DNA of 25,208 nt, taken from assembly GCA_002077045.2 (NCBI GenBank), contig KZ111144.1, forward strand, positions 353,206 through 378,413, read 5' to 3'. The notes beneath the pieces are model-generated. The model did not search any database. It saw nothing but the letters and a program-made list of their open reading frames with translations, and was not told the DNA's origin. Origin of the DNA: Rachicladosporium sp. CCFEE 5018 (lineage: Eukaryota; Ascomycota; Dothideomycetes; Cladosporiales; Cladosporiaceae). The position numbers and the translations under genes were made by a program. The stretch's first letter is position 1, and every line of letters starts with the position of its first letter. Below, one piece after another: positions 7,779-17,921 of this stretch.

Positions 7779-10700
7779 TCATACAAAGTCCGCCGAGTAC
7801 GAGAACCCTCTGAACTCCTCCTGCATAGCCTGGCTCAACACTGTAGTTCAAAAGTCAGCATAATATCCTTTCTCGGACCCTCAAGGACATCGGACTTACC
7901 ACTTTGCACCGGCGTCAGAACCGGCGTCACACTAGTGAATTCGCTGTCGAAATTACTCGTATCCGCCCGTCCCTTCACAGTCGGCACGAAAGGCGGCGCG
8001 CCCTTCTTGGCATAAACATCCTCCCACACCACGCCCCTAAAGAACGCGTGGGACATGATTTCCTGCGCATCGGTAGGCCCACTTCCTAATCTCAACTCCG
8101 GCTCGCGCGTGAGCAATTTCTGCAAGATAGACACCGAGTCGCGTGCCATGTGAATCGGGTAGAGCGGCTCGTCGGCTAGAATAGCGTCGTAGATCTCGTC
8201 CTCGTCTTCGCCGCGGAAGGGCGATTGCTGGAGCAGCATTTGGTAGATCAGCACGCCGAAAGCCCACCAGTCGACCGCACGGCCGTACTTCTTGTCTAGC
8301 AGAATCTCCGGGGCCATGAACTCAGGCGTACCACAGAATGTGGAGGTAGTAGACCCATACCACATGTCCTCCTTGCACAACCCGTAATCTGCGATCTTGA
8401 TGTGTCCGTCAAGCGTGAGCATGATGTTGTCGAGTTTCAGATCGCGGTAGATGACGCCGTTTTCGTGCAGATACTTGAGCGCAAGGCAGACTTCGGCTGC
8501 GTAGAATTGTGCGCGCTTGGTGCCGAACTGGCCGCGCTGGATGTGCAGCATGAGATCGCCACCCGCTATGTATTCCATGACGAAGTAGACTCTCGTCTCG
8601 GTTTGGAAGCAGGCGTGGAGGTTTAGAAGGAAGGGGTGGCGTTCTTTGTTGGCGATGAGGAGGACGCGTTTCTCGGAGCGAACGGACTCGACTTCGTCGT
8701 TCTCGATGATAAACTCTTTCTTAAGCACTTTGATGGCGTAGAGTTGCTTTGTCGTTTTAGTCTCCGCGAGCATGACTTTACCGAAGTTGCCTTTGCCGAG
8801 GACGGCGAGGAAGTTGAAGTGGTCTAGGCCGATGCGGCGGCCAGTACCAGGCGTAGAAGCGGGAGGAGCGGCAATGCGCTTCTCGATCACTGGGGCTGTA
8901 ATGGTAGGAGGCGGCTGTTGAGGTGGCGGCGATTGAGTTTGACGAGGCTCTGGCGTGGGTGGCTGTATCTGAGGAGGTGGTGGAATCTGCTGTTGATAAG
9001 GCGACTTGATTGGTGGTGCAGGGGGCTGCATCTGTTGCTGTTGCTGGTAGTTGGGATAGCCACTGACGGCAGCGTATGCCGAGGGATCGTACACCGGCTG
9101 CTGCTGTGGCGGCACATTTGGCATCTGTTTGCTCTCCTTGTAGCCATCTGCATACGGGCCCGAGGGCCTAGTCTGGTGACCTTGCTGGTAGTCAGTAGAT
9201 CCACGGTTGTAGCCTGGTCGTGAGTCTGGTACAGGCGTCCGCTTGCCCGCAAGAGCAGCAGTTGCGGCGGCTGCGGCAGCGGAAGCCTGCGACGACTGTA
9301 CTCTGTTCGGCGGCGGACGATGCTGGCTTTCAGGCGATGACGGTACACTGCCACTCGCCATGGATGCTCTCGCCGCATCAAGCGACGAGGCTCCACCCGG
9401 GCCATAGGAGCTTGTCCTCGGCGGCTGCTCATACTGATCAGAGTGCCTCTCCTTTCCACTACCATATGAGAATGGCCTCTCTCCTCGATCGTCAAGCTGC
9501 TGCGACTGCGCAGGACGACTGTCTGGTCCAGGCGCGAAGCTCTGAAGCTGCGGGGGCGGCGTCGGCCTCGAAGCAGCGGGAGCCGGCCTCAATCTAGTAC
9601 TGTTCTGCAGCATCCTCCCCTTCATGCCTCTCAGCTCAGCCAAGATCTGATTGGCAGCCTCCATGCTCATGCCACAGAAGTCGGGCACGAAGTGCACGCA
9701 ATTGGCGTGGCATGTCAGACCACACTCCTTACACTTTCGGGGCTGAGTTCGTCCAAGTGGGAGCATATACCCGCAGTGGCAGCACCAATTCGCACCCATA
9801 TTCGAAAACGTGTCGAAGCGATGCGGAATGCGGTGATTAATCTTCTCCTCATCCGGATCAGTCTCGGCATTCGACTTGCTGATACACTTCGTCACGACCT
9901 TCTGATAGCAGTCCTTGTGACAGGTATAGTTGCAGTCCGCACACTGCATGCCCGCAGTATATTTGAGGAATCCACCACAGTAAGCACACCGCATGATGCT
10001 GTAGAAGTTCTGCAGCGAGAACTTGTGCCCATACTGCTCGATGACATCTTCTTTCTTCTGCCGCACAGCGCCTTTACGACCAAGACCAACATCGAAGGTC
10101 TTGCGGCCAGGAGTGGCTTTATTGAAGCCGAGTGTGATCTGTATACGGCCGACAGGCTCAAGAGAGAACCATGCATCGGCGTACACGGGACCAGTCTGCG
10201 CGTTAAGCCCAGATCCGGGTGGTCCTCCAGCAGAGCTTGGCACTGTGCCTTGAGCGCCAGGAGGTGGTTGGAATTGTGGACTGCCATCCGCCATCTTATC
10301 AGCAGACACCCAGCCAGCCTGGTTGAACTCAGCCTCCACCCTCTTCCTTCTCAGCTCGTCCACGAGATCGGCAATTCGAATCCAGCAGAGTCCGATAGGC
10401 ACGGCATGCTCTCCAGACCTGTCATACACGGTGAACTCGATCTCGTTAGCCTTGTCCACATCGAACTCGTGTAGCTCATCCGGCCATCGATCGGTCCTTG
10501 TTGCCTTCGTCCTGCCCTTGAACACATCCTCGACCTTCATGATCACGAATGTCTCCGGTCCACGCTGGAATCTTCCAGTCGAGGCATGGTCCACATCAGC
10601 CACCGCATGTATCTTGACCGACAAATGCCCACTCAACGGCTTGCGCTGTGTCGGGACATCGAGACTATCGTCGTCCGCGGCATCAGCAAAGTCCACAACG

Positions 10701-11433
10701 TGCAAGTCTTCGTATCGACGTAATGCTTGCTTCAGCAGCTGGATTTTCTGGTTGCTCTCGACTCGCTTGCCCTCGGCGTCTGCCCTGCTCTTCCGATCGC
10801 CCTCCATTTGGTAGAGCTTGACCATTTTCTCGATGCCGTCTTTGTACTGCTTCTCCACACTTAGCTTGAACTCGATTTGTGACAGCATCAGCTGGATTCG
10901 AGGCCCGAGATGCGGTGTGTCGTATTTAATGAGGTCTGTATTATTGTCAGTATGCAATGCTCGAAATAACAGCAGCTCATGCCATGCTCACCTAGTTTGC
11001 TGTAATTTGGCCTCTGCCTCGGCGTCCTCTCGGGCGCACCGCCAACGGGTCTCGGTGGTATCAGTCCCTCTCCAGCCCTATCTCCATAGCCTGCTTGCGT
11101 ATACCCGCCTTGCTGCTGCCTTCCCTGCTGCCCACCTCCATGCATCGGCGGCGGCGGCCCTCCAGCACCGCCACCTCCTGCACCAGGGCCTCCGTTACCA
11201 AGTCCCATCTGGCCCACACCAGATCCAACTAACCGCGTTTTGATGTCTTGCAGCGTTTGCTCGAAGTAAGCGATATTTCTGCGAGCATCGCGGATCTGAG
11301 ATTCGACGCGTGAGTTCACGGCTGGATTGTTCGTCGCTTGCCGCATCTGATTCGCGGCGTTGATAATGACTTTCTCGCGCTCGATTTTACGGAGCAGCTC
11401 TTGCATGGCTGTGTCATCGCCGTTGTTCGCCAT
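7779..11433 (-). CDS. pkc1: Protein kinase C (Pkc1), full length, 1179 aa, three exons
   Basis: Exon 1 11433-10992, intron 10991-10936 (GTGAGC...ATACAG), exon 2 10935-7900, intron 7899-7841 (GTAAGT...CTACAG), exon 3 7840-7779; total 3540 nt. Domains: HR1 repeat 1 (about 5-70), Gly/Pro/Gln-rich linker, HR1 repeat 2 (about 150-230), C2-like (about 250-350), two C1 zinc fingers (451-498 and 519-568, HxnCx2C patterns intact), a long Pro/Gln/Ala-rich linker (about 590-845), kinase 854-1113. Kinase residues: GKGNFG 861-866, Lys883, YRDLKLDN with Asp979, DYG at 997-999, activation-loop TFCGTPEF. The AGC tail carries TPVLTPVQS (turn motif) and FRGFSY (hydrophobic motif); the latter is encoded only by the 20-codon last exon. 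Known: Rho1-activated Pkc1 drives the cell-wall-integrity MAPK cascade. The start at MANNGDD is preferred because no in-frame ATG lies just upstream. Confidence 0.97.
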
Positions 11434-12334
11434 GATTGCGGTATGAGTGATCAATCACCGCGGCGGCGGGTGATATGGATTTCGTGTCGTTACAGCAGTG
11501 AGTCTCGTTGACTCTTCCCTGCCGAGTTGACCTCGATAGCCGCTCAGAATAGAGTCAAACAGAATACAGTGTAGCAGATATGCCTCACTCCCCAATCAGC
11601 CAGTGCCGTACGGCAAAGTCGCCCTCCCCCAAATCGGGCAAACAAAAACACCCCTCACACGAAAACCAACAACTTCCCTATTCTTCCAAGACTCTGCTGA
11701 GCTTAGCAACACATCTTCCCGTCGTGTCAGAGAGACAAGCACGTGCCGTGGCGGGCGTGAGGCGAATGTCGTCGTAAGTGGAGCGCTGGAGCTGGAATGA
11801 AGTTGGCCTGTCGATTGCGTGGGCTCCACTGTGCTGGACGCAACTCTCGCGGACTAGTGCCAGTATTTCCTGACCCCGCGGACGCCGTACGATAGCGATA
11901 TGCCGCAATGTTGCTGCTGCGAGTCACACGTGCAAATCGACCTGGGTAAGCTGCCTACAGTAGGCTATATCACGGTGTATGGAATCAATTGGAGGCGATT
12001 CCACTATTTGCCTCGTCTCGGTGTTCACTCCACGCGTCGTGTCACTTCGAACTTGTTGTTGGGAAAGTGGAGGGGTGTGATGTCAGCGCAGAGGATATGG
12101 TTGTCACTGACGATAAGGTCTGTCCGCTTTCTGCTCGAATTGCACTCATCGTTAGAGGTCAAACATTCTGTTGAACCCCAGTCGATGCTTCGAACCTCTG
12201 GGAAAGCTTGCACGAAGATATTCTCCGATAGTGCAGGCCAGGTAGTGAATTTGTATCTATATCCTGACGATGGTGTTGGACTCCAGTTTAATGAGCATGG
12301 TGAACTCGAAGCATGCGGTTAGGCTCTTCAGCTT
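11434..12334. other. Intergenic: PKC1 upstream region, about 0.9 kb
   Basis: This sits between the PKC1 start and the stop of the LYC1-like gene, so it carries the PKC1 promoter and the LYC1 3' UTR. CACGTG E-boxes occur near 11741 and 11927. A plus-strand open frame at 11900-12322 has no recognisable domain or splice support and was not accepted as a gene. Confidence 0.45.
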
Positions 12335-13584
12335 TCAACACCACCCAAACTTCTCACTACACACCCAGTCCACATCCTCTCCACTTCCCTCACCATACCA
12401 CCTCAGACTGCAGATGCTTTCCTTCTCCCTCGCCACCACCTTCGTCTCAGGTATCACTGCATTCGCAGCCTCAAGTGCAAGTGCAGTAGGATTCCAGAGC
12501 TCCACGTGCTGCATGTTCCAGTCCTTCGCCTCCCTCTGCGCGGCAACAAGCAGGGCAGAGATCTGACGGACAACATTGTCTTTCCCTGCATGGCCATTCG
12601 TCTGTGACTGGGAAGTCGAGGATCCAGCAGCAGCAAAGCTATCGTATGCTGCATCTTCGACCACGAGTCGGAGTATGTGCAGTGTATCGTCAGCCTTCTC
12701 GCTGGGATTCGTCCAGACTTTCGTCCAGATACACCACGCCCGCTTGCCTTCCTCAGTGCCGACAATCGCACCTTTGATCGTAGGATTCCGTGAGTGGAGT
12801 TCCTTGGCGATGAAGTCTTCGCGTGCGTGATGCCAGTCGAAAGTCCGCAGGTCAGGAAGTAGAGCCACTGTAGTCTTGGGACTACTCAGCTTGGCAAGGC
12901 GAGAACGGAGCAGAGCTTCGTCGGCCTTGCAGAGGGGTGCGAGATCAGAAGCCTTAAGTGGCGACGACACCGGCAGCCCAGTAAGGGTGGCAGTTGACTC
13001 CGCAGGCAGATCAATATGCGAAGAAGGCATCGCCTTCCATCCTTTCGCAGCGTAGAAGCTCTGCCAGTGACGTTAGCATTTCGTTCGTCGCAGTCCCACC
13101 ACAATCCACGACTCACCTTCCCAATATCGCTCCACAGCGCACTAAACGCTACCTTCTGCCCCTCACCCTTACCCCAGCCCTCCAACCTCTCTCCTAACAA
13201 CTCCATCATCCGTCCCGCATACCCTCTTCCTCGCCTACTCTCCTCACAAAACACACTAGCCACTCCATGAGCTATAGTTTCCCTCACCTCCCCCTTCCCA
13301 GACTGGACAAGCGCTCCCTTGCGTATGCTCTCGCAGCCACACAGGACTCTGCGTTCTAAACTGCCAGGAGGAGTGTGGACGAGCATCCAAGCTGTGAGGC
13401 CATTGTCGCGTGTGAGGTCTTGGGTCAGGAGGAGGGCTTCGCGCTTGAGGTAGGCGTCCAGAGACAGGGCGCCGCGCCACTCGACGCTGTTGGCGTGTGT
13501 TTGGGCTAGATGCTCTTTGGGGGTTGCGACTACGAGGGATATTTCTGGCGAAGCAGCGTCTGGCAACGAGGTAGATATAGTCAT
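12335..13584 (-). CDS. LYC1-like GNAT N-acetyltransferase, 397 aa, two exons
   Basis: Exon 1 13584-13117 (156 codons), intron 13116-13061 (GTGAGT donor, CTAAC branch site, GGCAG acceptor), exon 2 13060-12335 ending TGA; total 1194 nt. The N-terminal part matches the LYC1 layout: strands around LVVATPKEHLAQTH, then WMLVHTPPG and CGCESIRKGAL. The acetyl-CoA binding motif A is VASVFCEESRRGRGYAGRMM (109-128), where RGRGYAG forms the pyrophosphate loop. The splice junction falls just before SFYAAKGW, the usual GNAT motif B position (xYxxxGF/W). The C-terminal 200 residues include WNPT and end LRWYGEGSGEDVDWVCSEKF. Known: Yarrowia LYC1 is lysine N-acetyltransferase; fungal paralogues are annotated the same way, but this one's substrate is not proven. 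It is divergent from the RBR ligase. Confidence 0.85.
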
Positions 13585-14489
13585 GGCGGGTATGATTCTG
13601 CTCAGGGTGGGATGTGGGGATGTTTACAGTGCGCGGAAGGCACTTTGAAGCGGTCTTGAACGAGAGAGCACTGGTCAAACATTTTTCGTGATGTGGATAT
13701 GTTGCAAGGACATGAGTCTAGGGCGTGTCTGTTCAGGAAGGTCCCCGCCATTGGTGTGTATCGAGGACATCTCTCGACGTTCCTCCATACCAATCGCGTG
13801 TACTCCGTAATATAATGCTATGCCCTCGTCTGGAGTGCATGTGATAGCTCGCATCTCTCTGTACGAGGCAGTCAGCCTGGCGTGAGCTACAGCTCGTACA
13901 GCGGCGGGCACTGGCTGCTCTTCGTCGATAGCATCGTCTTGAGGGGCAGAAGCCTAATGGTCCCAATGATGTGGTTCTAGCCTTGCGTGAGGCTTTCACC
14001 GGAAGGGCCGCACGAGGCTACACAGCAGGAGCGACTTTCATCTTGACCAATTTCATTTGAATCTCTTCGCCCATTCACGACACAAATCGTCCTCCCCCTC
14101 TCCGCAAGGACACTCAGACCGCCTTACATTCTTCACTGACTCCGGACGTTTATGCACTCCCGGACTCTCGACCACCATCTCGACAGATCCATACACTTCG
14201 GCGACAGCTCCGCAAACACTCTCTACACTACCACAGCATTGCTGGTGAACAATTCTGCACGCCCTAGGTCATGAATCCGAGCACTTGTCTCACCACATGA
14301 AGGACCGTCAGACAGTGAAGCTGGACTTCACCCCTTTTATATCAGGTTTCAGGCACCGCGAAGCTTCACACACCAGTCACTCCCCCGACTTGAATGACAG
14401 CAGTCTCAACGCTCTCTCCATACATTCATAGCCTGCTGCGTCCTCTACTATCTTCACATTGTGTGCATCAACCTACAGCCAGCTATAAG
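13585..14489. other. Intergenic: divergent promoters of the LYC1-like and RBR ligase genes
   Basis: About 900 nt. A TATA-like run lies at 14335-14342, facing the RBR gene. On the minus strand, 13675-13950 holds an open frame of about 90 codons. It follows an ATTAG that could be a 3' splice site and translates to a protein-like sequence (ends HIHITKNV). It stops 91 nt before the LYC1-like ATG. No first exon with a convincing donor was found, so it is noted but not called as a gene. Confidence 0.45.
14335..14342 (+). promoter_or_regulatory. TATA-like element of the RBR ligase gene
   Basis: TTTTATAT lies 59 nt before the first in-frame ATG (14394) and 155 nt before the second (14490). Transcription starting a few tens of bases downstream would leave the first ATG almost no leader. 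This is one reason to prefer the second ATG as the start. Confidence 0.45.
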
Positions 14490-17400
14490 ATGGCTACTGC
14501 ACAAACCACCGGAGGAGCGCATCGCCATGTCATCGACCTTGTCAGCGACGACGAAAGCGATAATGGAGACGACTTACCACTCATCGTTGATCGTGCCGCA
14601 GCTGAGCAGCCTGGGGAAGGCCTTTGGGGTTTCGATAACGTACTTCCCGAGCTAGGCTTTCCTGACTTTCTTCCCGAGCACGAACATGAAGACTCCGAAG
14701 ACGAAGTAGAGATCACCGGCGTGCGTGCCAATGTAGATCTGTTGGAGACGCCGGAGCCTGAAATACCTCGTGTCCATCCTGACGACGAGTACGACGGCTT
14801 GCGCAACACGCAGGAAGCTCGCGACTTCGAGGTCGCACTTGCTATGAGCGGCGAAGCGACTGGCTTCACTGTCGACACTTGCCTGCAGCGTGTCCTCGAG
14901 CTCTTCCCAGATGTCTGTCATGATCATGTCATTAGACTATACCAACAGCACGACGACAACAACGGCTACGAGGCGATACCCGGCCCGGCAAGGCTGGATA
15001 GCATCATCGATAGCCTTTTGACTGACTCCACTTACCCCAGACAGAAAAGCATCTCTGATCTCAAGCGGAAGCGCGCCGACAGTCGCGAAGATGCTGACGC
15101 CGCACTGCTCCTTCGTTGGGAGCGCGAGGACAGGGAGACAGCGCCACACTCCTTCAGTGGATCTATCAAATGTATGCTGAAGAGTGAATTCCCCACATGG
15201 ACTCAGGACGATATCGCAAACGTTCTCAAGCAGAAGAAACACTACTATCAATCGCACGTGCGAATGGCAAGTCTGCTCGATACGGAGAATTCAGCTCGCC
15301 GTGGACGACCATCAACGCAGTTTGCTGATGCGGATACCATTGCGGTGAACTCCGGCTGGCCATCTCTTGTCGATGAGCTTGAAGCTGCTCGCAAGCGGGT
15401 GAACATTGATCGCAAGTTACGTCTCGAGGAAGTCAGCAAGAAGAAGATGGAGGCTGACAATCTGCAACGAGCTATCGAAGCTGGTCTGACTGCAGAATGC
15501 CAAGCTTGCTTTGATGACCTGCCGATGAACAGACAGATTCACTGCAATGGCGACACCGCTCATTTCACCTGCTACGAATGCGCTGAGAATTACATTAAGT
15601 CAGAGGTGGGTGACTCAAGGTGTCGTGTGTTGTGCACTGCGGGCTGTGGCGCCGGCTTTGACCCGTATCAGCTGAACTCGCTTGCCGACAAGAAGTTGCT
15701 CGAAAGGCTTGCCCAACTTCAGCAAGAGAAGGATATCCGCGATGCCGGACTGGACGATCTCGAGGAGTGCCCATTCTGCGACTACAAGGCCATCCTCCCT
15801 CCCGTCGAAGAAGACTTTGAGTTCCGATGCGCCAACCCCGACTGCAACAAAATCAGCTGCAGAAGATGCAAAGCCACGAGTCACATTCCCATGTCTTGCG
15901 AACAGTATGCAAATGACAACAAAATCAATAGTCGCCACAAGATCGAAGAGGCCATGACTGCCGCTCTGATCCGTGGGTGTAATGGTTGCAAGAAGCAGTT
16001 CATCAAGGAGTACGGCTGCAACAAGATGACCTGTCCCTCGTGCGGTCACCTGCAGTGCTATGTATGCAGTACATCACTAAAGGGCTACGAACACTTCGAC
16101 CAGACTGGCGGCTATCCAGCTCCCGGACAGCATCAAGCTCCGCCTGCAGGTGGCAAGTGCCCTCTCTACGACGATGTCGAAGCCCGCCACGAGCGTGAAG
16201 TCAAAGTCGCCGAAGATGCTGCGCGCGCTGAAGTCGTCGCTTCGAATCCAGACGTCACGGCCGAGGATCTGCAGATCAAGATGTCCGCTGCTGTCACGAA
16301 GAAAGCTGCGCCGACAGGTGCAGCTGCAGTCGACATGGATGCCATGTTAGCCATGGGCATGCCACCTGAATACGACGCTTTCATGCTACCACGTCACCGC
16401 CACCGTGCATATCAGCGGGGTCTCGCGCGTCTGGACGGTAGAGTCGCCGCGCTCGAGGCTCGGCATGGCGCTGGTCATCGCGTTAGAGGCGCGGAGGCTG
16501 CTGCTGCTGGAGGTGAAGAGCGGTGTATCGGTGCTGTCGCTGATCGCATGGTGGCCCTCAGAGCTGCGTTGGAGCGGAATAGGATTCCGCCTGATATGCC
16601 GATCGCTGGGCTAGACGAGCTCGTTGACGCCAGAAGGGCGCGGCATGCAATGAATGCGAATCAGCGACCGCATGGTGGCTGGGCGCAACCCATGCCTGGT
16701 GCTCCTCCGGATTTCAATCCTGCGGCTCCGTTTAGGGCAAGGGAACGAAGACCGCGCGAAGACCGTGATGAGATCGAACGGCTGATTAATCGACCTGTTG
16801 CCAGACAACCCCACTTGGCGCAAATGGCAAATATCCCGGCTGCTGCGCCACACAACCCACCACCAGATCTGCAACGGCCTATCGTACCAGCCGTACAGCC
16901 TCCTCGTTATGAGGCATTGCAGCCCGCGGTCGCGCCAGCCGATCAAAGGCCGATGGGAGCTCCACGACTCGATCTACTGCGCCGGCAACAGCTTGAGGCA
17001 CTTCAGGCTCAGCAACAACGCCGGCTTCGGGCTGGAGACCCGCAGGCGCAAGCTGTGACCCAGGCGCGCGCCCAATCTGCACGACAACGCGCTCAAGACC
17101 TTGCTGCTCAGCGGGCTCGAAATATCGCGCAGAGGACGCAAGATGCCAATCAGCAAGCGCAGGCTGCGAACAACCAGCGTCTCCAAGCTGCAAACCATCA
17201 ATTCGCAGTAGCAGATCAGCAAGCCCGTGCCGCGCATCTTCTCCCAGCTCAGGCACAGAATGCTCCGGGTCTGTTCGACAATCCGCCGCTTCTGCAACAA
17301 TCCGCCTTCGGCGACTTGGCCTTAGGCTTACACTTTGGTCCTGTACCGGGCGCGTTTCACGACGGCGTCGACGCTGCTCCGTTGCGAGGAGCACCGCAGC

Positions 17401-17507
17401 GGGCAGACTATTGGGGTGAAGGACTGGAGGTGAACTGGGCGGGCTTTGGAGGCGCAGATGTGGAAGCCGATTGGCTTGCTGCGTGGCCGAGAGGGAGAGA
17501 CCAGTGA
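14490..17507 (+). CDS. RNF216/TRIAD3-like RING-IBR-RING (RBR) E3 ubiquitin ligase, 1005 aa
   Basis: One long exon. An in-frame ATG at 14394 would add 32 residues, but its context is poor (T at -3). The ATG at 14490 (AAGATGG, A at -3, G at +4) precedes the first conserved-looking segment. Seen (numbering from 14490): VIDLV-SDDESD (14-24), LPLIV (29-33) and VEITGV (73-78), which look like SUMO-interaction motifs; a CUE/UBA-like stretch around 130-150; RING1 about 337-388 (CQACFDDL...CYEC); IBR about 427-470 (CPFC...CNKISCRRC); RING2 about 497-526 (CNGC...YGCNKMTCPSCG). Cys510 in YGCNKM is the expected catalytic Cys. GYEHFDQ follows RING2, as GYDHF does in RNF216. The last 400 residues are Ala/Gln/Arg-rich and probably disordered, ending in an acidic/Trp tail. 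Known: RBR ligases form a thioester on RING2. Substrates are unknown. Confidence 0.88.
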   Translation: MATAQTTGGAHRHVIDLVSDDESDNGDDLPLIVDRAAAEQPGEGLWGFDNVLPELGFPDFLPEHEHEDSEDEVEITGVRANVDLLETPEPEIPRVHPDDEYDGLRNTQEARDFEVALAMSGEATGFTVDTCLQRVLELFPDVCHDHVIRLYQQHDDNNGYEAIPGPARLDSIIDSLLTDSTYPRQKSISDLKRKRADSREDADAALLLRWEREDRETAPHSFSGSIKCMLKSEFPTWTQDDIANVLKQKKHYYQSHVRMASLLDTENSARRGRPSTQFADADTIAVNSGWPSLVDELEAARKRVNIDRKLRLEEVSKKKMEADNLQRAIEAGLTAECQACFDDLPMNRQIHCNGDTAHFTCYECAENYIKSEVGDSRCRVLCTAGCGAGFDPYQLNSLADKKLLERLAQLQQEKDIRDAGLDDLEECPFCDYKAILPPVEEDFEFRCANPDCNKISCRRCKATSHIPMSCEQYANDNKINSRHKIEEAMTAALIRGCNGCKKQFIKEYGCNKMTCPSCGHLQCYVCSTSLKGYEHFDQTGGYPAPGQHQAPPAGGKCPLYDDVEARHEREVKVAEDAARAEVVASNPDVTAEDLQIKMSAAVTKKAAPTGAAAVDMDAMLAMGMPPEYDAFMLPRHRHRAYQRGLARLDGRVAALEARHGAGHRVRGAEAAAAGGEERCIGAVADRMVALRAALERNRIPPDMPIAGLDELVDARRARHAMNANQRPHGGWAQPMPGAPPDFNPAAPFRARERRPREDRDEIERLINRPVARQPHLAQMANIPAAAPHNPPPDLQRPIVPAVQPPRYEALQPAVAPADQRPMGAPRLDLLRRQQLEALQAQQQRRLRAGDPQAQAVTQARAQSARQRAQDLAAQRARNIAQRTQDANQQAQAANNQRLQAANHQFAVADQQARAAHLLPAQAQNAPGLFDNPPLLQQSAFGDLALGLHFGPVPGAFHDGVDAAPLRGAPQRADYWGEGLEVNWAGFGGADVEADWLAAWPRGRDQ

Positions 17508-17921
17508 GACTTGTGGGTAGCAGTGGGTGCTGGGCTGGTAGTTCTGGTACCGGACGTGTGATTCAGAAGCAGGGAGTTGTGCGACATTCGAGGATTCGGC
17601 GGATGCGATGTTATTGGCATGGTAGATTGTGGGTGTTCAGATTGCTTGGAGCGCGGAACAGACTGGCTTTGCTTGATATATCTTTAGCGGAGGCGCTGGT
17701 TGGGAAGTTGCATCATCAGTGGGGGCATGGGCATCAGCTTAATAGCATTTAGCGAAGTGAGATCATGAACGGCTGCGCGACGGTATTGATTATTTATCAG
17801 TGGAGTAGTCCTCATTATCATTGCTTACTTATGCACACTCATGCCGCGACCGTGATCCTTTGGCCGTCAATGCTGAATCCTGTATATACATTCCACCCGT
17901 CTCAGCTCCCGCCCCTCACCC
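17508..17921. other. Convergent 3' regions of the RBR ligase and SVF1
   Basis: About 410 nt between two facing stop codons. AT-rich patches near 17750-17830 are suitable for polyadenylation on both strands. No gene or structured element was recognised. Confidence 0.5.

Noticed and set aside
8887..9495. Long second frames inside the PKC1 linker
   Set aside because: Shadow frames of the Pro/Gln-rich linker codons; the kinase frame is unequivocal.
11900..12322. 140-codon plus-strand open frame upstream of PKC1
   Set aside because: No recognisable domain, odd composition, no splice or leader support; it overlaps the region expected to hold the PKC1 promoter and the LYC1 3' end.
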